Positions 42,899-52,530 are shown, numbered from the stretch's first letter. The stretch: DNA of 64,000 bases from Lachnospiraceae bacterium (GCA_017936885.1 JAGBEO010000005.1:124001-188000), one strand, 5' to 3'. Program-made: numbers and translations. The notes: a model not told the origin generated them from the letters alone.

Positions 42899-44209
42899 TT
42901 ACTCACCAAAGAGCTCCCGCAGCATATCTACCGCCTGTTCATAGTCATATTTGGCATCCACATCCTGCATCAGAAATTCATTGACCGCACTGATCTTAGA
43001 AATTGCAAAATCAATATTCGGATTACTGCCGGATTTATAGGCACCGATATTAATCAGATCCTCTGCCTCGTTGTAGGTTGCCAGTACATTCTTTAATTTA
43101 CCGGCAAGCACCTTGTGTTCTTTATTGACGATCTGGCTCATGCATCTGGAAATACTCTGCAATACATCTATGGCAGGATAATGATTCTGATGCGCCAGTT
43201 TACGGTTCAGCATGATATGACCGTCCAGAATACTTCTGGCGGTATCTGTAATCGGTTCATTCATATCATCGCCGTCTACAAGTACCGTATAAAGTCCGGT
43301 AATAGAACCCACACTCGCACATCCTGCCCTCTCCAAAAGCTTCGGCATCTCGGAATAGACACTGGGCGGATACCCTCTGGATACCGGCGGTTCCCCGCTG
43401 GCAAGTCCGATCTCCCGCTGTGCCATGGAGAAACGGGTCAGGGAGTCCATCATAAGCAGTACATCCTTCCCCTGATCCCTGAAATATTCCGCAATGGCGG
43501 TAGCCGTCTTAGCCGCCTTATTTCTCTCCAGTGCCGATTTATCAGAAGTCGCCACTACGACGACCGAGCGTTTCATCCCCTCTTCACCAAGGTCGCGCTC
43601 TACGAATTCGCGCACCTCTCTGCCTCGCTCACCGATCAGGGCGATCACGTTAATATCCGCTTTCGTATTCCGCGCAAACATACCCATCAAGGTGGATTTA
43701 CCCACACCGGAACCGGCAAAAATACCGATACGCTGACCTTTGCCTACCGTCATCAAACCGTCAATCGCCTTAACACCTAACGGCAGTACCTCCGATATAA
43801 TCTTACGGCTCATCGGGTCGGGCGGCTGCGCCTCTACGGCGTATGAGATTCCCGGCATATACTCGCCGTTTATTCTCCCCAGACCATCCAATACTTTGCC
43901 CAGAAGATCATCACTTACCGGAACCGCAAGCGGTTCACCGGTGTTTTCCACGATACATCCCAGCCCGATACCGTCCGTCTTATCACAGGGCATGAGAAGT
44001 GTCTTGCGGTCTTTAAATCCAACTACTTCCGCCACAATAGGTGCATAAGCTTCATCTGCCGGATAGATCCTGCATAAATCTCCCAGCTTCGCCTCCGGTC
44101 CTGCCGACTCAATAGTCAGTCCGACCACATTTTCAACCCGTCCCTTTTTCCTGAAAAAGGTATCATCTGCTATTTTACTGTATTTATGAAAATCAATCGT
44201 TACATCCAT
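42899..44209 (-). CDS. fliI: Flagellum-specific ATP synthase FliI
   Basis: Hexameric ATPase that unfolds and feeds export substrates into the gate. Walker A AGSGVGKST (165-173), Walker B LLMMDSLTRF, and the alpha/beta-type signature SVYSEMPKLLERAG region are all present; the N-terminal beta-barrel spans residues 1-90. At 436 residues it has normal length. It lies between fliH and fliJ. Confidence 0.98.
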   Translation of the reverse strand: MDVTIDFHKYSKIADDTFFRKKGRVENVVGLTIESAGPEAKLGDLCRIYPADEAYAPIVAEVVGFKDRKTLLMPCDKTDGIGLGCIVENTGEPLAVPVSDDLLGKVLDGLGRINGEYMPGISYAVEAQPPDPMSRKIISEVLPLGVKAIDGLMTVGKGQRIGIFAGSGVGKSTLMGMFARNTKADINVIALIGERGREVREFVERDLGEEGMKRSVVVVATSDKSALERNKAAKTATAIAEYFRDQGKDVLLMMDSLTRFSMAQREIGLASGEPPVSRGYPPSVYSEMPKLLERAGCASVGSITGLYTVLVDGDDMNEPITDTARSILDGHIMLNRKLAHQNHYPAIDVLQSISRCMSQIVNKEHKVLAGKLKNVLATYNEAEDLINIGAYKSGSNPNIDFAISKISAVNEFLMQDVDAKYDYEQAVDMLRELFGE

Positions 44210-44234
44210 TCGTTACATCACTCTCGCATACAGA

Positions 44235-45128
44235 TTATGAGGTTTTCTCAAAAGACAGCACCTGCAATTTCTTCGTCAGTTCTTCTAATTGTGTTCCAAT
44301 GCCGCAATCGAAAATTCCGCCATCCGTCTCAATCAGGCAATCACCTTTAGAAAGCGCAATATCTTCTATGATCTCAATCATACCTCTTCCTGCTATTGCC
44401 CCTTCCACCAGGGACTGTTTCTGCATATTGACGTAAGGGTAATCCTCCGCAGAAACGTGTACAATAAAAGTCCTGCTGCTCTCTACCTTTCGCAAAGCAG
44501 AGTCAATTAAATGCACCAGGATATCTCTGTTATCTGTCAGTTCTACACCGAAAATATGACTGTAAACGGCTGTGATCACATCAACAAACTGTGGTTCCAG
44601 CTCCTCTAACAGTTGTTCATATTCTTCTTCCAGTTTACGTCTTTCTTCTGCCAGAGACTGTTTCATTGCATCTGCCTCGGAAAGTCCTTGCTGATAGCCT
44701 TCGTTGTAACCTTGTTTCTTGCCCTCTTCCATCGCTTTACGGCGTTCCACATCGATTTCACGTCTGGCAGTCTCTTTCATCTCATCTATCTGCGCCTGTG
44801 CCGATTCAATCATCTCCTGCGCCTGTGCCTTGATCTCATCCAGATCCGGTCCCATATCAACAGCAGCAGCCTTAATAATGCCGCCTCTGCTTTCTTCGCC
44901 GTCTCCTCCGTCCGCAAACAGCGCATCAATCGCTTCACCGCCCAAGCCGCCTACAAACTCGTCATTTCCTTCATACTCTTCACCGTAACCGGCATTCTGA
45001 GCCTGCTGTTTCCTGCGAAGTGCTTCCCATTCCTCAATTCTTTGTGCAACACGGGAATTACTGTCAATGACACACTTATCATCATCAGCCACAGCAACCC
45101 AGTATGATTTATATAAATTCCTAGACAA
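44235..45128 (-). CDS. fliH: Flagellar export ATPase regulator FliH
   Basis: Stator-like regulator that anchors FliI to the C ring. It has a variable acidic and Gly-rich N-terminal part, a long helix with an internal coiled coil (DEIKAQAQEMIESAQAQIDEMKETARREID...MEEGKKQGYNEGYQQGLSEAD) and a C-terminal globular domain. The start is most likely the TTG at 45126-45128: GGAGGTGA lies eight bases upstream, and the codon overlaps the fliG stop. This gives 297 residues (LSRNLYKSYWVA... from residue 1). A longer frame runs back into fliG but has no site. Confidence 0.9.
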   Translation of the reverse strand: MSRNLYKSYWVAVADDDKCVIDSNSRVAQRIEEWEALRRKQQAQNAGYGEEYEGNDEFVGGLGGEAIDALFADGGDGEESRGGIIKAAAVDMGPDLDEIKAQAQEMIESAQAQIDEMKETARREIDVERRKAMEEGKKQGYNEGYQQGLSEADAMKQSLAEERRKLEEEYEQLLEELEPQFVDVITAVYSHIFGVELTDNRDILVHLIDSALRKVESSRTFIVHVSAEDYPYVNMQKQSLVEGAIAGRGMIEIIEDIALSKGDCLIETDGGIFDCGIGTQLEELTKKLQVLSFEKTS

Positions 45129-46137
45129 TGATCTCGTCACCTCCGCCTCTGGAGATAACAATTTCCGCAGAGTCTTCCAGTTTTCTGATAATATTTACAA
45201 TCTTCTGCTGTGCCTCTTCTACATCCTTCATACGTACAGGGCCCATGAATTCCATATCTTCCTTGATCATGACAGCCAGACGCTTAGACAGGTTATTAAA
45301 GATTGCGTTTTGTACATCTTCGTTGGAACCTTTCAGCGCAATAGCCAGATCTCCGTTATCAACGTCTCTCAGTACACGCTGGATAGCTCTGTCATCAAGC
45401 AGCAGAATATCCTCGAATACGAACATCTTCTTTCTGATCTCGTCTGCAAGTTCCGGCTCTTCGATCTCCAAAGTTTCCATGATATGTTTCTCTGTACCGC
45501 GGTCTACCGTATTCAAAATTTCTACAACAGCATCCACACCGCCGATAATCGTGTAATCCTGATTGACCAAAGAGGACAATTTAGATTCCAATACTTTCTC
45601 CACTTCCTTAATAACATCAGGACTCGTTCTGTCCATGACTGCAATACGTTTCGCCACATCTGACTGTCTGTCCGGCGGGAGTGCTGATATAATAAGCGCC
45701 GACTGCGCTGCAGACAGATAAGACAGAATCAGGGCAATCGTCTGCGGATGCTCATCCTGAATAAAGTTAAGCAACTGTGTTGCATCTGTCTTTCTCACAA
45801 ACTCGAAAGGTTTTACCTGCAGGGACGCCGTCAGCTTGCCGATAACGTCCATCGCTTTCTCGGCACCGAAAGACTTCTCCAAAAGTTCTCTGGCGTAATT
45901 GATACCGCCCTCTGCAATATACTGCTGTGCCAGACACACCTGATAAAATTCATTCACTACCTCTTCTTTCACCTGAGGTGTAATACTCCGGGTGTTTGCT
46001 ATTTCTAAGGTTAATTCCTCAATTTCTTCTTCTTTCAGGTGTTTAAAGATTGCTGCGGATTTCTCCGGTCCCAGAGCGATCATTAAAATAGCCGCTTTCT
46101 GCAGTCCGTTAATCTTTTCCTCTGCCCTTGCTGCCAT
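45121..46137 (-). CDS. fliG: Flagellar motor switch protein FliG
   Basis: C-ring protein that contacts MotA and converts switching into rotation sense. The N-terminal domain binds FliF; the middle ARM part contains the EHPQTIALILSYL motif; the C-terminal torque domain carries the charged helix FVFEDILLLDDRAIQRVLRDVDNGDLAIAL with its conserved Asp/Arg residues. The ATG at 46135-46137 follows GGGGGTAAGACAG, giving 338 residues. It lies five bases after fliF. Confidence 0.97.
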   Translation of the reverse strand: MAARAEEKINGLQKAAILMIALGPEKSAAIFKHLKEEEIEELTLEIANTRSITPQVKEEVVNEFYQVCLAQQYIAEGGINYARELLEKSFGAEKAMDVIGKLTASLQVKPFEFVRKTDATQLLNFIQDEHPQTIALILSYLSAAQSALIISALPPDRQSDVAKRIAVMDRTSPDVIKEVEKVLESKLSSLVNQDYTIIGGVDAVVEILNTVDRGTEKHIMETLEIEEPELADEIRKKMFVFEDILLLDDRAIQRVLRDVDNGDLAIALKGSNEDVQNAIFNNLSKRLAVMIKEDMEFMGPVRMKDVEEAQQKIVNIIRKLEDSAEIVISRGGGDEIIV

Positions 46138-46142
46138 CTGTC

Positions 46143-47753
46143 TTACCCCCACTCTTCATTCAACCAGTTACGCAGCAGATTCGCTGCCGCTTCCGGATTT
46201 TCTTCCACGAATTTATTAACCAGTCTCCGCTCTTCAGACTCATTCTCCAAAGAGATATCTTCCAACTGTACCTCGGATGTAGACTGCAGTAAATTCTCCA
46301 CGGACAGTTCTTCCTCTTCCTCTTCGTGCTTCTCGCCGCGCATACTTCTCAGTACTACGAACGCAAGCAGTGCCAAGATCACAACAATCAGGATAATCTG
46401 AAGGACATCTGTTGCAGTAATATTGGTGCCTTCTTTATCAAAGAATACATTCTCGCTGTATGCCACCAGAGAAATATTCTCCGAGGAAATACCTGTGGCA
46501 TTCGCTACCGTAGCATAAAAGTCTTCATCTACCTCCAGTTTGGTACGTTCTGTATTCGCCAATTTATACTCTTCCCATGTAATACCGTCCAGCAGACCCT
46601 GGGTCTCGGCATCTTCCTCCCTGATCACATTGTAACGAATCAAAGATGCCGCTAAGGATGACTGGCTGTAATCAATCAGCCCCGCCGGCGTACTGGTGGT
46701 GGTGATTGTCTCGTTCGGCAGATAATCACGGGATTCTTCACTCTGTGTGGAAGAGGATGTACTTCCATCCTCCAACACATAGGTCGTGTCATCATCATTG
46801 GAATCCGTGCCGGGCACACCGCCCACACCGCTGGTATTCTCGGAATTAAAAATATCCTCATGACTCAGCACACCCTGGGTCTGTCCGTCCGCAGGCGTGT
46901 ATGTATGTTCTGTTTTATCGGTGGTGGAAAAATCCAATACCAGATTACTTGCCACCTCTACATTATCAAATTCGTTCGTACCCAGAATAACCTTGCGCAC
47001 CTCGTTGATTAAAAGGCGCTCCGCCTCATTTTTCACCGAAAGCTGCGCATTGGCAGTACCGGATACAGTATAGTTATCGTCACCGGTAAAGAGCATATTG
47101 CCCTCTGTATCCATAATGACGATATTGTTCGTTGTCTCATTGCCGATCGCAGTAGCCACCGCACGCGCCAGATAAGCAGCACTTTCCGAGGAAAATTCAT
47201 CCTTGAGTTCCAAAAGAATCCATGCAGAGGACTCTTCCTCAGAAGCAATCAGTGTACCGTCATTTTCCGGAATGTTTAAAGTTACGTAGGCGCTCTTGAC
47301 AGCCGTAAATTTGGAAAGTACATCATGCTCTAAGTACTTCTGCATATACACCACATACTTCTTCTGTTTATCAGATTCTGTCGTGGAGAAGCTGCCGTCC
47401 GTCACATTATTGATGTCATAGCTTGCCGCCTGAATATTGTTTGCACCAAGCAGCAGATTGGCATCTGACTGCTGTGATTTCAGAATGGATACCGTAAGTC
47501 CGTCATCCGATATTTTAAAACTCAGGCTTTCTCCCTCTAATAAATCTCTTACTTCCGCCGCCTCAGCCGTCGTCTCGCATTCTCTCAAAAGCACATATTG
47601 GGGCTGCGTCAGCATCGTCACGATACCTACCAGTGCCAGAATCACCGCACACAGAATCACGACGATCAAAGTTTTTTGTTTTGCAGTAAACCGATTCCAC
47701 CATTCCAGCAGACGGTTCCCTAATTCTTTTAACTTGTCTACCAATTTATCCAC
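46143..47753 (-). CDS. fliF: Flagellar MS-ring protein FliF
   Basis: Forms the MS ring, the first flagellar structure in the membrane. Two membrane helices bracket a large extracytoplasmic part: one at about 27-49 and one near 435-457 (LQIILIVVILALLAFVVL). The ring-building motif domain lies at about 50-220, and an acidic Ser/Thr-rich loop at about 280-345. The C-terminal tail (VNKFVEENPEAAANLLRNWLNEEWG) is the FliG-binding peptide. At 536 residues it is normal for Firmicutes. Confidence 0.96.
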   Translation of the reverse strand: MDKLVDKLKELGNRLLEWWNRFTAKQKTLIVVILCAVILALVGIVTMLTQPQYVLLRECETTAEAAEVRDLLEGESLSFKISDDGLTVSILKSQQSDANLLLGANNIQAASYDINNVTDGSFSTTESDKQKKYVVYMQKYLEHDVLSKFTAVKSAYVTLNIPENDGTLIASEEESSAWILLELKDEFSSESAAYLARAVATAIGNETTNNIVIMDTEGNMLFTGDDNYTVSGTANAQLSVKNEAERLLINEVRKVILGTNEFDNVEVASNLVLDFSTTDKTEHTYTPADGQTQGVLSHEDIFNSENTSGVGGVPGTDSNDDDTTYVLEDGSTSSSTQSEESRDYLPNETITTTSTPAGLIDYSQSSLAASLIRYNVIREEDAETQGLLDGITWEEYKLANTERTKLEVDEDFYATVANATGISSENISLVAYSENVFFDKEGTNITATDVLQIILIVVILALLAFVVLRSMRGEKHEEEEEELSVENLLQSTSEVQLEDISLENESEERRLVNKFVEENPEAAANLLRNWLNEEWG

Positions 47754-47800
47754 AGCAACTCGTTCTCCTTCAGTACTTCCCTCACAAATTTAAGCAAATA

Positions 47801-48127
47801 TTAAATCTGCATCTGGATAAGCTCTCTGTAAGCCTCCAAAAGCTTATCCCTGATCGCCACCGTGTATTGCAGCGCCGTAGATGCTTTCTGTAAAGCAATA
47901 CTTAAATCGTGGGTATTCTCGGTCTCTCCAAGTGCCCATTTAATCTCTTCATTCTCTGCATCTGACAAATAACTGTTCGTCGTATTCAAATTGTCAATCG
48001 CGGTATGTAATAAATTGTCAAATCCTTTGTCTGTATATGTATCAGCCTTATTCGTGGATGCTGTCTTAGCCGCATCCTTAACGGCACCCGAAGAAACATT
48101 ATACAGTGCAGTAATATCTAAAGCCAT
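47801..48127 (-). CDS. fliE: Flagellar hook-basal body complex protein FliE
   Basis: Links the MS ring to the proximal rod. Its 108 residues are mostly helical with the typical end: DLSIALQKASTALQYTVAIRDKLLEAYRELIQMQI. The first 40 residues are polar and flexible. It lies between flgC and fliF, the standard order. Confidence 0.94.
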   Translation of the reverse strand: MALDITALYNVSSGAVKDAAKTASTNKADTYTDKGFDNLLHTAIDNLNTTNSYLSDAENEEIKWALGETENTHDLSIALQKASTALQYTVAIRDKLLEAYRELIQMQI

Positions 48128-48183
48128 TTTACTTCCTCCATGATTCAGTCAGTCCCTTACTCCCTTATCTTTCTTCAGGCCGA

Positions 48184-48630
48184 TCAGCCATTTAACATGC
48201 TAAGTCCTGTTGTCGCAATGCTCTTGCTTGCCTCAAATGCAGTTGCATTGGCCTGATATGCACGGCTGGCATCAATCAGGTTCGTCATCTCCGTCACAAT
48301 ATTCACATTCGGATACATAACATAACCGTTCTCATCTGCATCCGGATGGGACGGATCATATACCATATTCCCCTCAGTCCACTTATCTTCATAGACACCT
48401 GTCACCTTAACGCCGGTACCGGAGTAGCGGTCTGTGGCCTTATTCAGCACCTGATGAAAAGGGGTCTGAGAATTCTTTTCTTCAAAAACCACTACCTTTC
48501 TGCGGTACGGCGAACCATCCTCCGTACGGGTAGTATTGGCATTCGCAACATTCTCGGATATGATGTCCATACGATAACGCTCTGCGGTCATACCGGTAGC
48601 GTTGATATCAAAAGCAGTAAACATTCCCAT
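48184..48630 (-). CDS. flgC: Flagellar basal-body rod protein FlgC
   Basis: Proximal rod protein, exported by the flagellar system. N-terminal signature FDINATGMTAERYRMDIISENVANANTTRT and C-terminal signature LIDASRAYQANATAFEASKSIATTGLSML; the middle is a short globular insert with the DPSHPDADENGYVMYPNVNIVTEM motif typical of FlgC. Length 148, normal. Confidence 0.97.
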   Translation of the reverse strand: MGMFTAFDINATGMTAERYRMDIISENVANANTTRTEDGSPYRRKVVVFEEKNSQTPFHQVLNKATDRYSGTGVKVTGVYEDKWTEGNMVYDPSHPDADENGYVMYPNVNIVTEMTNLIDASRAYQANATAFEASKSIATTGLSMLNG

Positions 48631-48659
48631 AAGATACTTGTCCTTTCTGTATGCTTATA

Positions 48660-49058
48660 TTATTTCATAACTGACTGTAAGTTCTGAAATTCCTGATTAA
48701 TGCTCTGTGTCAGTCCCTGATATACCACCTGATTCTTCGCAAGATACACGCCTTCCGTATCCGGGTCCACATTATTGCCGTCAATACGATAGGAATATCC
48801 CGCATAATCGGTATAGGTAATCGGATTGAGACGATTCATCTTCACGTTGGCAACCTTTGCATCCATCGACGTATATCGGGAGCTTCTCAGCGCCTTGGCA
48901 AGCTGTGTCTCAAAGTTCACATCCTGTCTCTTATATCCCGGTGTGTCGGCATTGGCAATATTGTTGGAAATCGCATCATTCCGAAGCCATGAAGCGTCTG
49001 CCGCCTTGTCCAACACGTTAATGTAATCAAATGCATTGGTATCTACTAATGAACTCAT
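48660..49058 (-). CDS. flgB: Flagellar basal-body rod protein FlgB
   Basis: First proximal rod protein and first gene of the superoperon. The rod signature reads LRNDAISNNIANADTPGYKRQDVNFETQLAKAL. The ATG at 49056-49058 is seven bases after AAGGAG; an ATG six bases earlier is too close to the site. That gives 132 residues. The leader is about 30 bases. A sigma-A promoter, not a sigma-D one, is seen upstream, so this is the early class of flagellar transcription. Confidence 0.97.
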   Translation of the reverse strand: MSSLVDTNAFDYINVLDKAADASWLRNDAISNNIANADTPGYKRQDVNFETQLAKALRSSRYTSMDAKVANVKMNRLNPITYTDYAGYSYRIDGNNVDPDTEGVYLAKNQVVYQGLTQSINQEFQNLQSVMK

Positions 49059-49095
49059 AGTCATACTCCTTCCACATTAATACAATCCATAATCC

Positions 49096-49123
49096 ATTAT
49101 AAAGTAAATATGAAAAAATACAA
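49096..49123 (-). promoter_or_regulatory. Sigma-A promoter of the flgB operon
   Basis: -35 TTGTAT (49118-49123), 16-base spacer, perfect -10 TATAAT (49096-49101), about 37 bases before the flgB start. Confidence 0.75.
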
Positions 49124-49135
49124 GGTTTTTCGATT

Positions 49136-49150
49136 CATTTTCACAATTTC
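49136..49150. promoter_or_regulatory. Weak CodY-like box upstream of flgB
   Basis: CATTTTCACAATTTC matches the CodY consensus AATTTTCWGAAAATT at 10 of 15 positions and sits 13 bases upstream of the flgB -35. Five mismatches is at the limit of accepted sites. Confidence 0.25.
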
Positions 49151-49179
49151 GTCCTGTGTTAAAAATGTGTTAAAATAAT

Positions 49180-49230
49180 AGAAAAAGGACTTACAGTACG
49201 GCTGCTTACGCTTGATGTAAATCCTTTTCC
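49180..49230 (-). terminator. Terminator after codY
   Basis: AAAAGGACTTACA (from 49183) pairs with TGTAAATCCTTTT (to 49228) with one G-T pair, and the minus strand continues as TTTTTCTATT. It isolates flgB from codY transcription. Confidence 0.75.
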
Positions 49231-49299
49231 AAAGACGAAACCCTGTTTCATCTGACAATCCTTTGTCTTATATTCTTTTCACATAAGTTATGCTAAATG

Positions 49300-50085
49300 C
49301 TAATATCTGCCCTGTTCTTTCAGCTTCTCCACTTCATCAAACACGACATCATTCAGCACTTTAATATACGTTCCCTTCATACCGGAAGATCTGGATTCAA
49401 TCACCCCGGCACTTTCAAACTTACGCAGTGCATTCACAATAACCGAACGGGTTATTCCCACCTTATCCGCAATCTTGCTGGCTACCAGAATTCCTTCCAT
49501 ACCGTTTAATTCATCGAAGATATGTGTAATGGCTTCCATCTCCGAAAACGACAGCGTGCTGATCGCAGATTTCACCACGGCAATCTTCCGGTTCTCCTCC
49601 GCACTCTCCTCACTGACTGCACGGAGCATCTCCAATCCCACTACCGTAGTACCGTACTCACACAGGATAATGTCATCAATATCATACTGCGCATCGCATT
49701 TATAGAGAAAGAGCGTACCAAGTCTCTCTCCCGATATCTCAATCGGCGCGATAACTGCCTGAAACCGCTTCGTGTCAATATTTTCAAAACCAAGGGTCTC
49801 TAAATTCACATTCTCCTTGGTCGATAACACTCCCAACAATCTCTCATTCAGCATCGGGTCAATAAATCCGCCGACATGATCTACGATAAGTTCCGTGATT
49901 GACTCCACCGAATCAATATCCCCAACCCCAAGTACTTTGCCTTTCCGGCTGATGACAAGTACATTGGAAACCAGAATCTCCTTTAACACATCACAGATAT
50001 CGTTAAAAACTACTTTACCTGAATTATTGTTGTGTAAAAGCTTACCGATCTTTCTCGTCTTATCCAACAATTGAACACTGCTCAT
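49300..50085 (-). CDS. codY: GTP- and branched-chain amino-acid-sensing repressor CodY
   Basis: Global nutritional repressor of Gram-positives. The N-terminal GAF domain (1-160) begins LLDKTRKIGKLLHNN and includes the SRKGKVLGVG strand region. The C-terminal winged helix is clear: ASKIADKVGITRSVIVNALRKFESAGVIESRS (about 205-235). At 261 residues it is full length. In Bacillus, CodY lies in the same place and represses the fla/che operon. Here its gene is separated from flgB by a terminator and has its own promoter. Confidence 0.97.
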   Translation of the reverse strand: MSSVQLLDKTRKIGKLLHNNNSGKVVFNDICDVLKEILVSNVLVISRKGKVLGVGDIDSVESITELIVDHVGGFIDPMLNERLLGVLSTKENVNLETLGFENIDTKRFQAVIAPIEISGERLGTLFLYKCDAQYDIDDIILCEYGTTVVGLEMLRAVSEESAEENRKIAVVKSAISTLSFSEMEAITHIFDELNGMEGILVASKIADKVGITRSVIVNALRKFESAGVIESRSSGMKGTYIKVLNDVVFDEVEKLKEQGRY

Positions 50086-50173
50086 GTATGTTACTCCTCA
50101 ATCTGATACAGCAGCATATGCAGATATCCGCACAGCCGACTCTGTTATTGATACACAATTGAATATATATTAT

Positions 50174-50202
50174 ATATTATCACACCATTTGAGCATTTTC
50201 AA
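50174..50202 (-). promoter_or_regulatory. Promoter of codY
   Basis: -35 TTGAAA (50197-50202), 17-base spacer, -10 TAATAT (50174-50179), about 90 bases upstream of the codY start. Confidence 0.55.
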
Positions 50203-50324
50203 TGTATTTTCGGCACAATTTAACCACAATTCAAACATATTGTACGGAATTTTCTGACATCCTGTTTCTATCCGCAAACAAGCCGTCCGTCAGTTCACAG
50301 CCAGAGTATAAATCTTCTTTCACT

Positions 50325-52400
50325 CTATACTTCTGCTTTAGGAGCGTCCTTGATAAACCCGCAGTTTTCATCGGAGCATACAAGTTTATTTCCCTTCTGC
50401 AGCAGGATAGAACCGCATCTGTCACATTTCTCGTTGACCGGCTTCTGCCATACCATGAAGTCACAATCCGGATTCCCGATACAGCCATAATACTTTCTGC
50501 CCTTCTTAGTCTTCTTAAGAACGATATCTTTACCGCACTTAGGACATTCCACGCCGATTTTCTCAAAATAAGGCTTGGTATTGCGGCACTCAGGGAATCC
50601 CGGGCAGGCTAAAAATCTGCCGTGGGGTCCGTATTTAATGACCATCTGTCTGCCGCACACATCGCACACCTCATCCGAAACTTCGTCTGCGATTTCGACT
50701 TCGTCCAGTTCCTTCTCCGCTTTCTCTACCGCTTCCTCCAAATCCGGATAGAAATTCTTCACCACTGTCTTCCATTTCACATGGCCTTCTTCCACACCGT
50801 CGAGCAAAGCTTCCATCGTTGCCGTAAAATTCACATCCACAATAGAAGGAAATGCCTCTTTCATCATGGCATTGACCACCTCTCCTAACTCGGTCACATA
50901 GAGGTTCTTATTTTCCTTCACAATATATCTTCTGGCAAGAATCGTAGTAATGGTGGGGGCGTAGGTACTGGGACGGCCGATGCCCAGCTCCTCCATCGCC
51001 CTCACTAAAGACGCTTCCGTATAATGAGGTGCCGGCTGGGTAAAGTGCTGTTTTTCTTCCAGCGAAACCAAAGACAGCTTCGTATCCTGTGTAATGCCTT
51101 TCACCAGCGTGTTATTCTCTTCCTTATCATCCTCTTCCGTATAAACGCTCATGAAACCGTCAAACTTCACCTTGGAAGCTGCCACTGTAAAGCGCTGTCC
51201 TGCCGCATCAATTTTCACAGAAGTAGTTTCGTATCTGGCACTTGCCATCCTGCTTGCCACAAAACGCTTCCAGATCAACTGATAGAGTCTGAATTGGTCT
51301 CTGGATAATGATTCCTTAATTTCCAGCGGGATTCTGTTGATATCGGTGGGACGGATTGCCTCATGGGCATCCTGAATTTTCTGATTGCTCTTACGCTCCT
51401 GCTCTGTTCCTGCTGCATATTCCTCACCGTACTTCTCGGTCACAAACGCTTTAGCAGCCGCCTCTGCCTCTTCCGATACTCTGGTAGAATCGGTACGCAG
51501 ATAGGTAATGATACCTACCGAACCGCTGCCCTTGATCTCCACGCCTTCATAAAGCTGCTGCGCCAGCCGCATGGTCTTCTGGGTAGAAAAATTCAGTACC
51601 TTACTTGCCTCCTGCTGCAATGTGGAAGTCGTAAAAGGAAGGGGTGCTTTCTTAATACGCTCTCCGGTTTTCACAGAAGTAATCCGATACTCTGCCTGAT
51701 CTAACAATTTCTTGATCTCATCCAGCTCTTCCTGGGAAAAGATTGTCTTCCTCTCCTCCACCGTGCCATAATACTTGGCAACCAAAGGTTTCTTCTCCCC
51801 CGGAATGGAAAAAGCCGCCTCCAATGTCCAGTATTCTTCCGGAATAAAAACATTGATTTCTTCTTCTCTGTCACAAATAATGCGCAGCGCCACAGACTGT
51901 ACGCGCCCAGCACTAAGCCCGCGCTTTACTTTCGCCCAGAGCACCGGGGAAATCTTATATCCCACCATGCGGTCCAGACAACGACGCGCCTGCTGCGCAT
52001 CTACCAGATCCATATTGATCTCCCTCGCATTCTTGAGAGATTCCTTAACTGCTGTCTTAGTGATCTCATTAAAAGTAATACGGTATACTTTCTTGTCCTG
52101 CAGCTTCAATGCATACAGCAGATGCCACGAAATAGCTTCTCCTTCGCGGTCCGGGTCGGTTGCGAGATAGATTTTCTCAGCTTTCTTCACCTCTTTACGA
52201 AGGTTTGCCAGAATGTCTCCCTTACCGCGGATGGTAATGTACTTCGGTTCAAAATCATGCTCCACATCAATTCCCAGCGTACTGCGAGGTAGATCTCTTA
52301 CATGCCCGTTGCTGGCCGCCACTTCATAATTGGCACCCAGAAATTTCTTGACGGTCTTCACCTTAGCCGGTGATTCCACGATCACTAAATATTTTGCCAT
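50325..52400 (-). CDS. topA: DNA topoisomerase I (type IA)
   Basis: Relaxes negative supercoils by single-strand passage. The Toprim domain (1-140) has VIVESPAK at residues 6-13 and the DPDREGE acidic motif at 82-88. The catalytic Tyr300 lies in VGIITYLRTDSTRVS. Three C-terminal zinc-binding repeats follow (CDVCG...CPGFPEC, CPKCG...CIGNPDC, CDRCG...CSDENC), each with four cysteines. At 691 residues it is normal. The ATG is preceded by a weak GGGGAAATTGCT-type site. Confidence 0.98.
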   Translation of the reverse strand: MAKYLVIVESPAKVKTVKKFLGANYEVAASNGHVRDLPRSTLGIDVEHDFEPKYITIRGKGDILANLRKEVKKAEKIYLATDPDREGEAISWHLLYALKLQDKKVYRITFNEITKTAVKESLKNAREINMDLVDAQQARRCLDRMVGYKISPVLWAKVKRGLSAGRVQSVALRIICDREEEINVFIPEEYWTLEAAFSIPGEKKPLVAKYYGTVEERKTIFSQEELDEIKKLLDQAEYRITSVKTGERIKKAPLPFTTSTLQQEASKVLNFSTQKTMRLAQQLYEGVEIKGSGSVGIITYLRTDSTRVSEEAEAAAKAFVTEKYGEEYAAGTEQERKSNQKIQDAHEAIRPTDINRIPLEIKESLSRDQFRLYQLIWKRFVASRMASARYETTSVKIDAAGQRFTVAASKVKFDGFMSVYTEEDDKEENNTLVKGITQDTKLSLVSLEEKQHFTQPAPHYTEASLVRAMEELGIGRPSTYAPTITTILARRYIVKENKNLYVTELGEVVNAMMKEAFPSIVDVNFTATMEALLDGVEEGHVKWKTVVKNFYPDLEEAVEKAEKELDEVEIADEVSDEVCDVCGRQMVIKYGPHGRFLACPGFPECRNTKPYFEKIGVECPKCGKDIVLKKTKKGRKYYGCIGNPDCDFMVWQKPVNEKCDRCGSILLQKGNKLVCSDENCGFIKDAPKAEV

Positions 52401-52501
52401 AGCAATTTCCCCTGTTTCTTCTTATTATATATATTCAAGTTGTATCTTTGAGTTCAGATCCTATATTCAGGCAATTTCGAATGAGCCTGTTAACGTGAAC
52501 C

Positions 52502-52530
52502 ACTATACACCAAATTTTTCCCCGTGGCAA
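52502..52530 (-). promoter_or_regulatory. Sigma-A promoter of topA
   Basis: -35 TTGCCA (52525-52530), 17-base spacer, -10 TATAGT (52502-52507). It is about 100 bases upstream of the start, in the gap after the surface cluster's terminator. Confidence 0.75.

Noticed and set aside
12861-49123. Internal sigma-D (TAAA-N15-GCCGATAA) promoters in the flagellar cluster
   Set aside because: In the gaps inspected, no convincing match was seen; the visible promoters are of the sigma-A type.
50203-50240. A possible CodY box at the codY promoter
   Set aside because: The half sites are two bases too far apart to fit the 15-base consensus.
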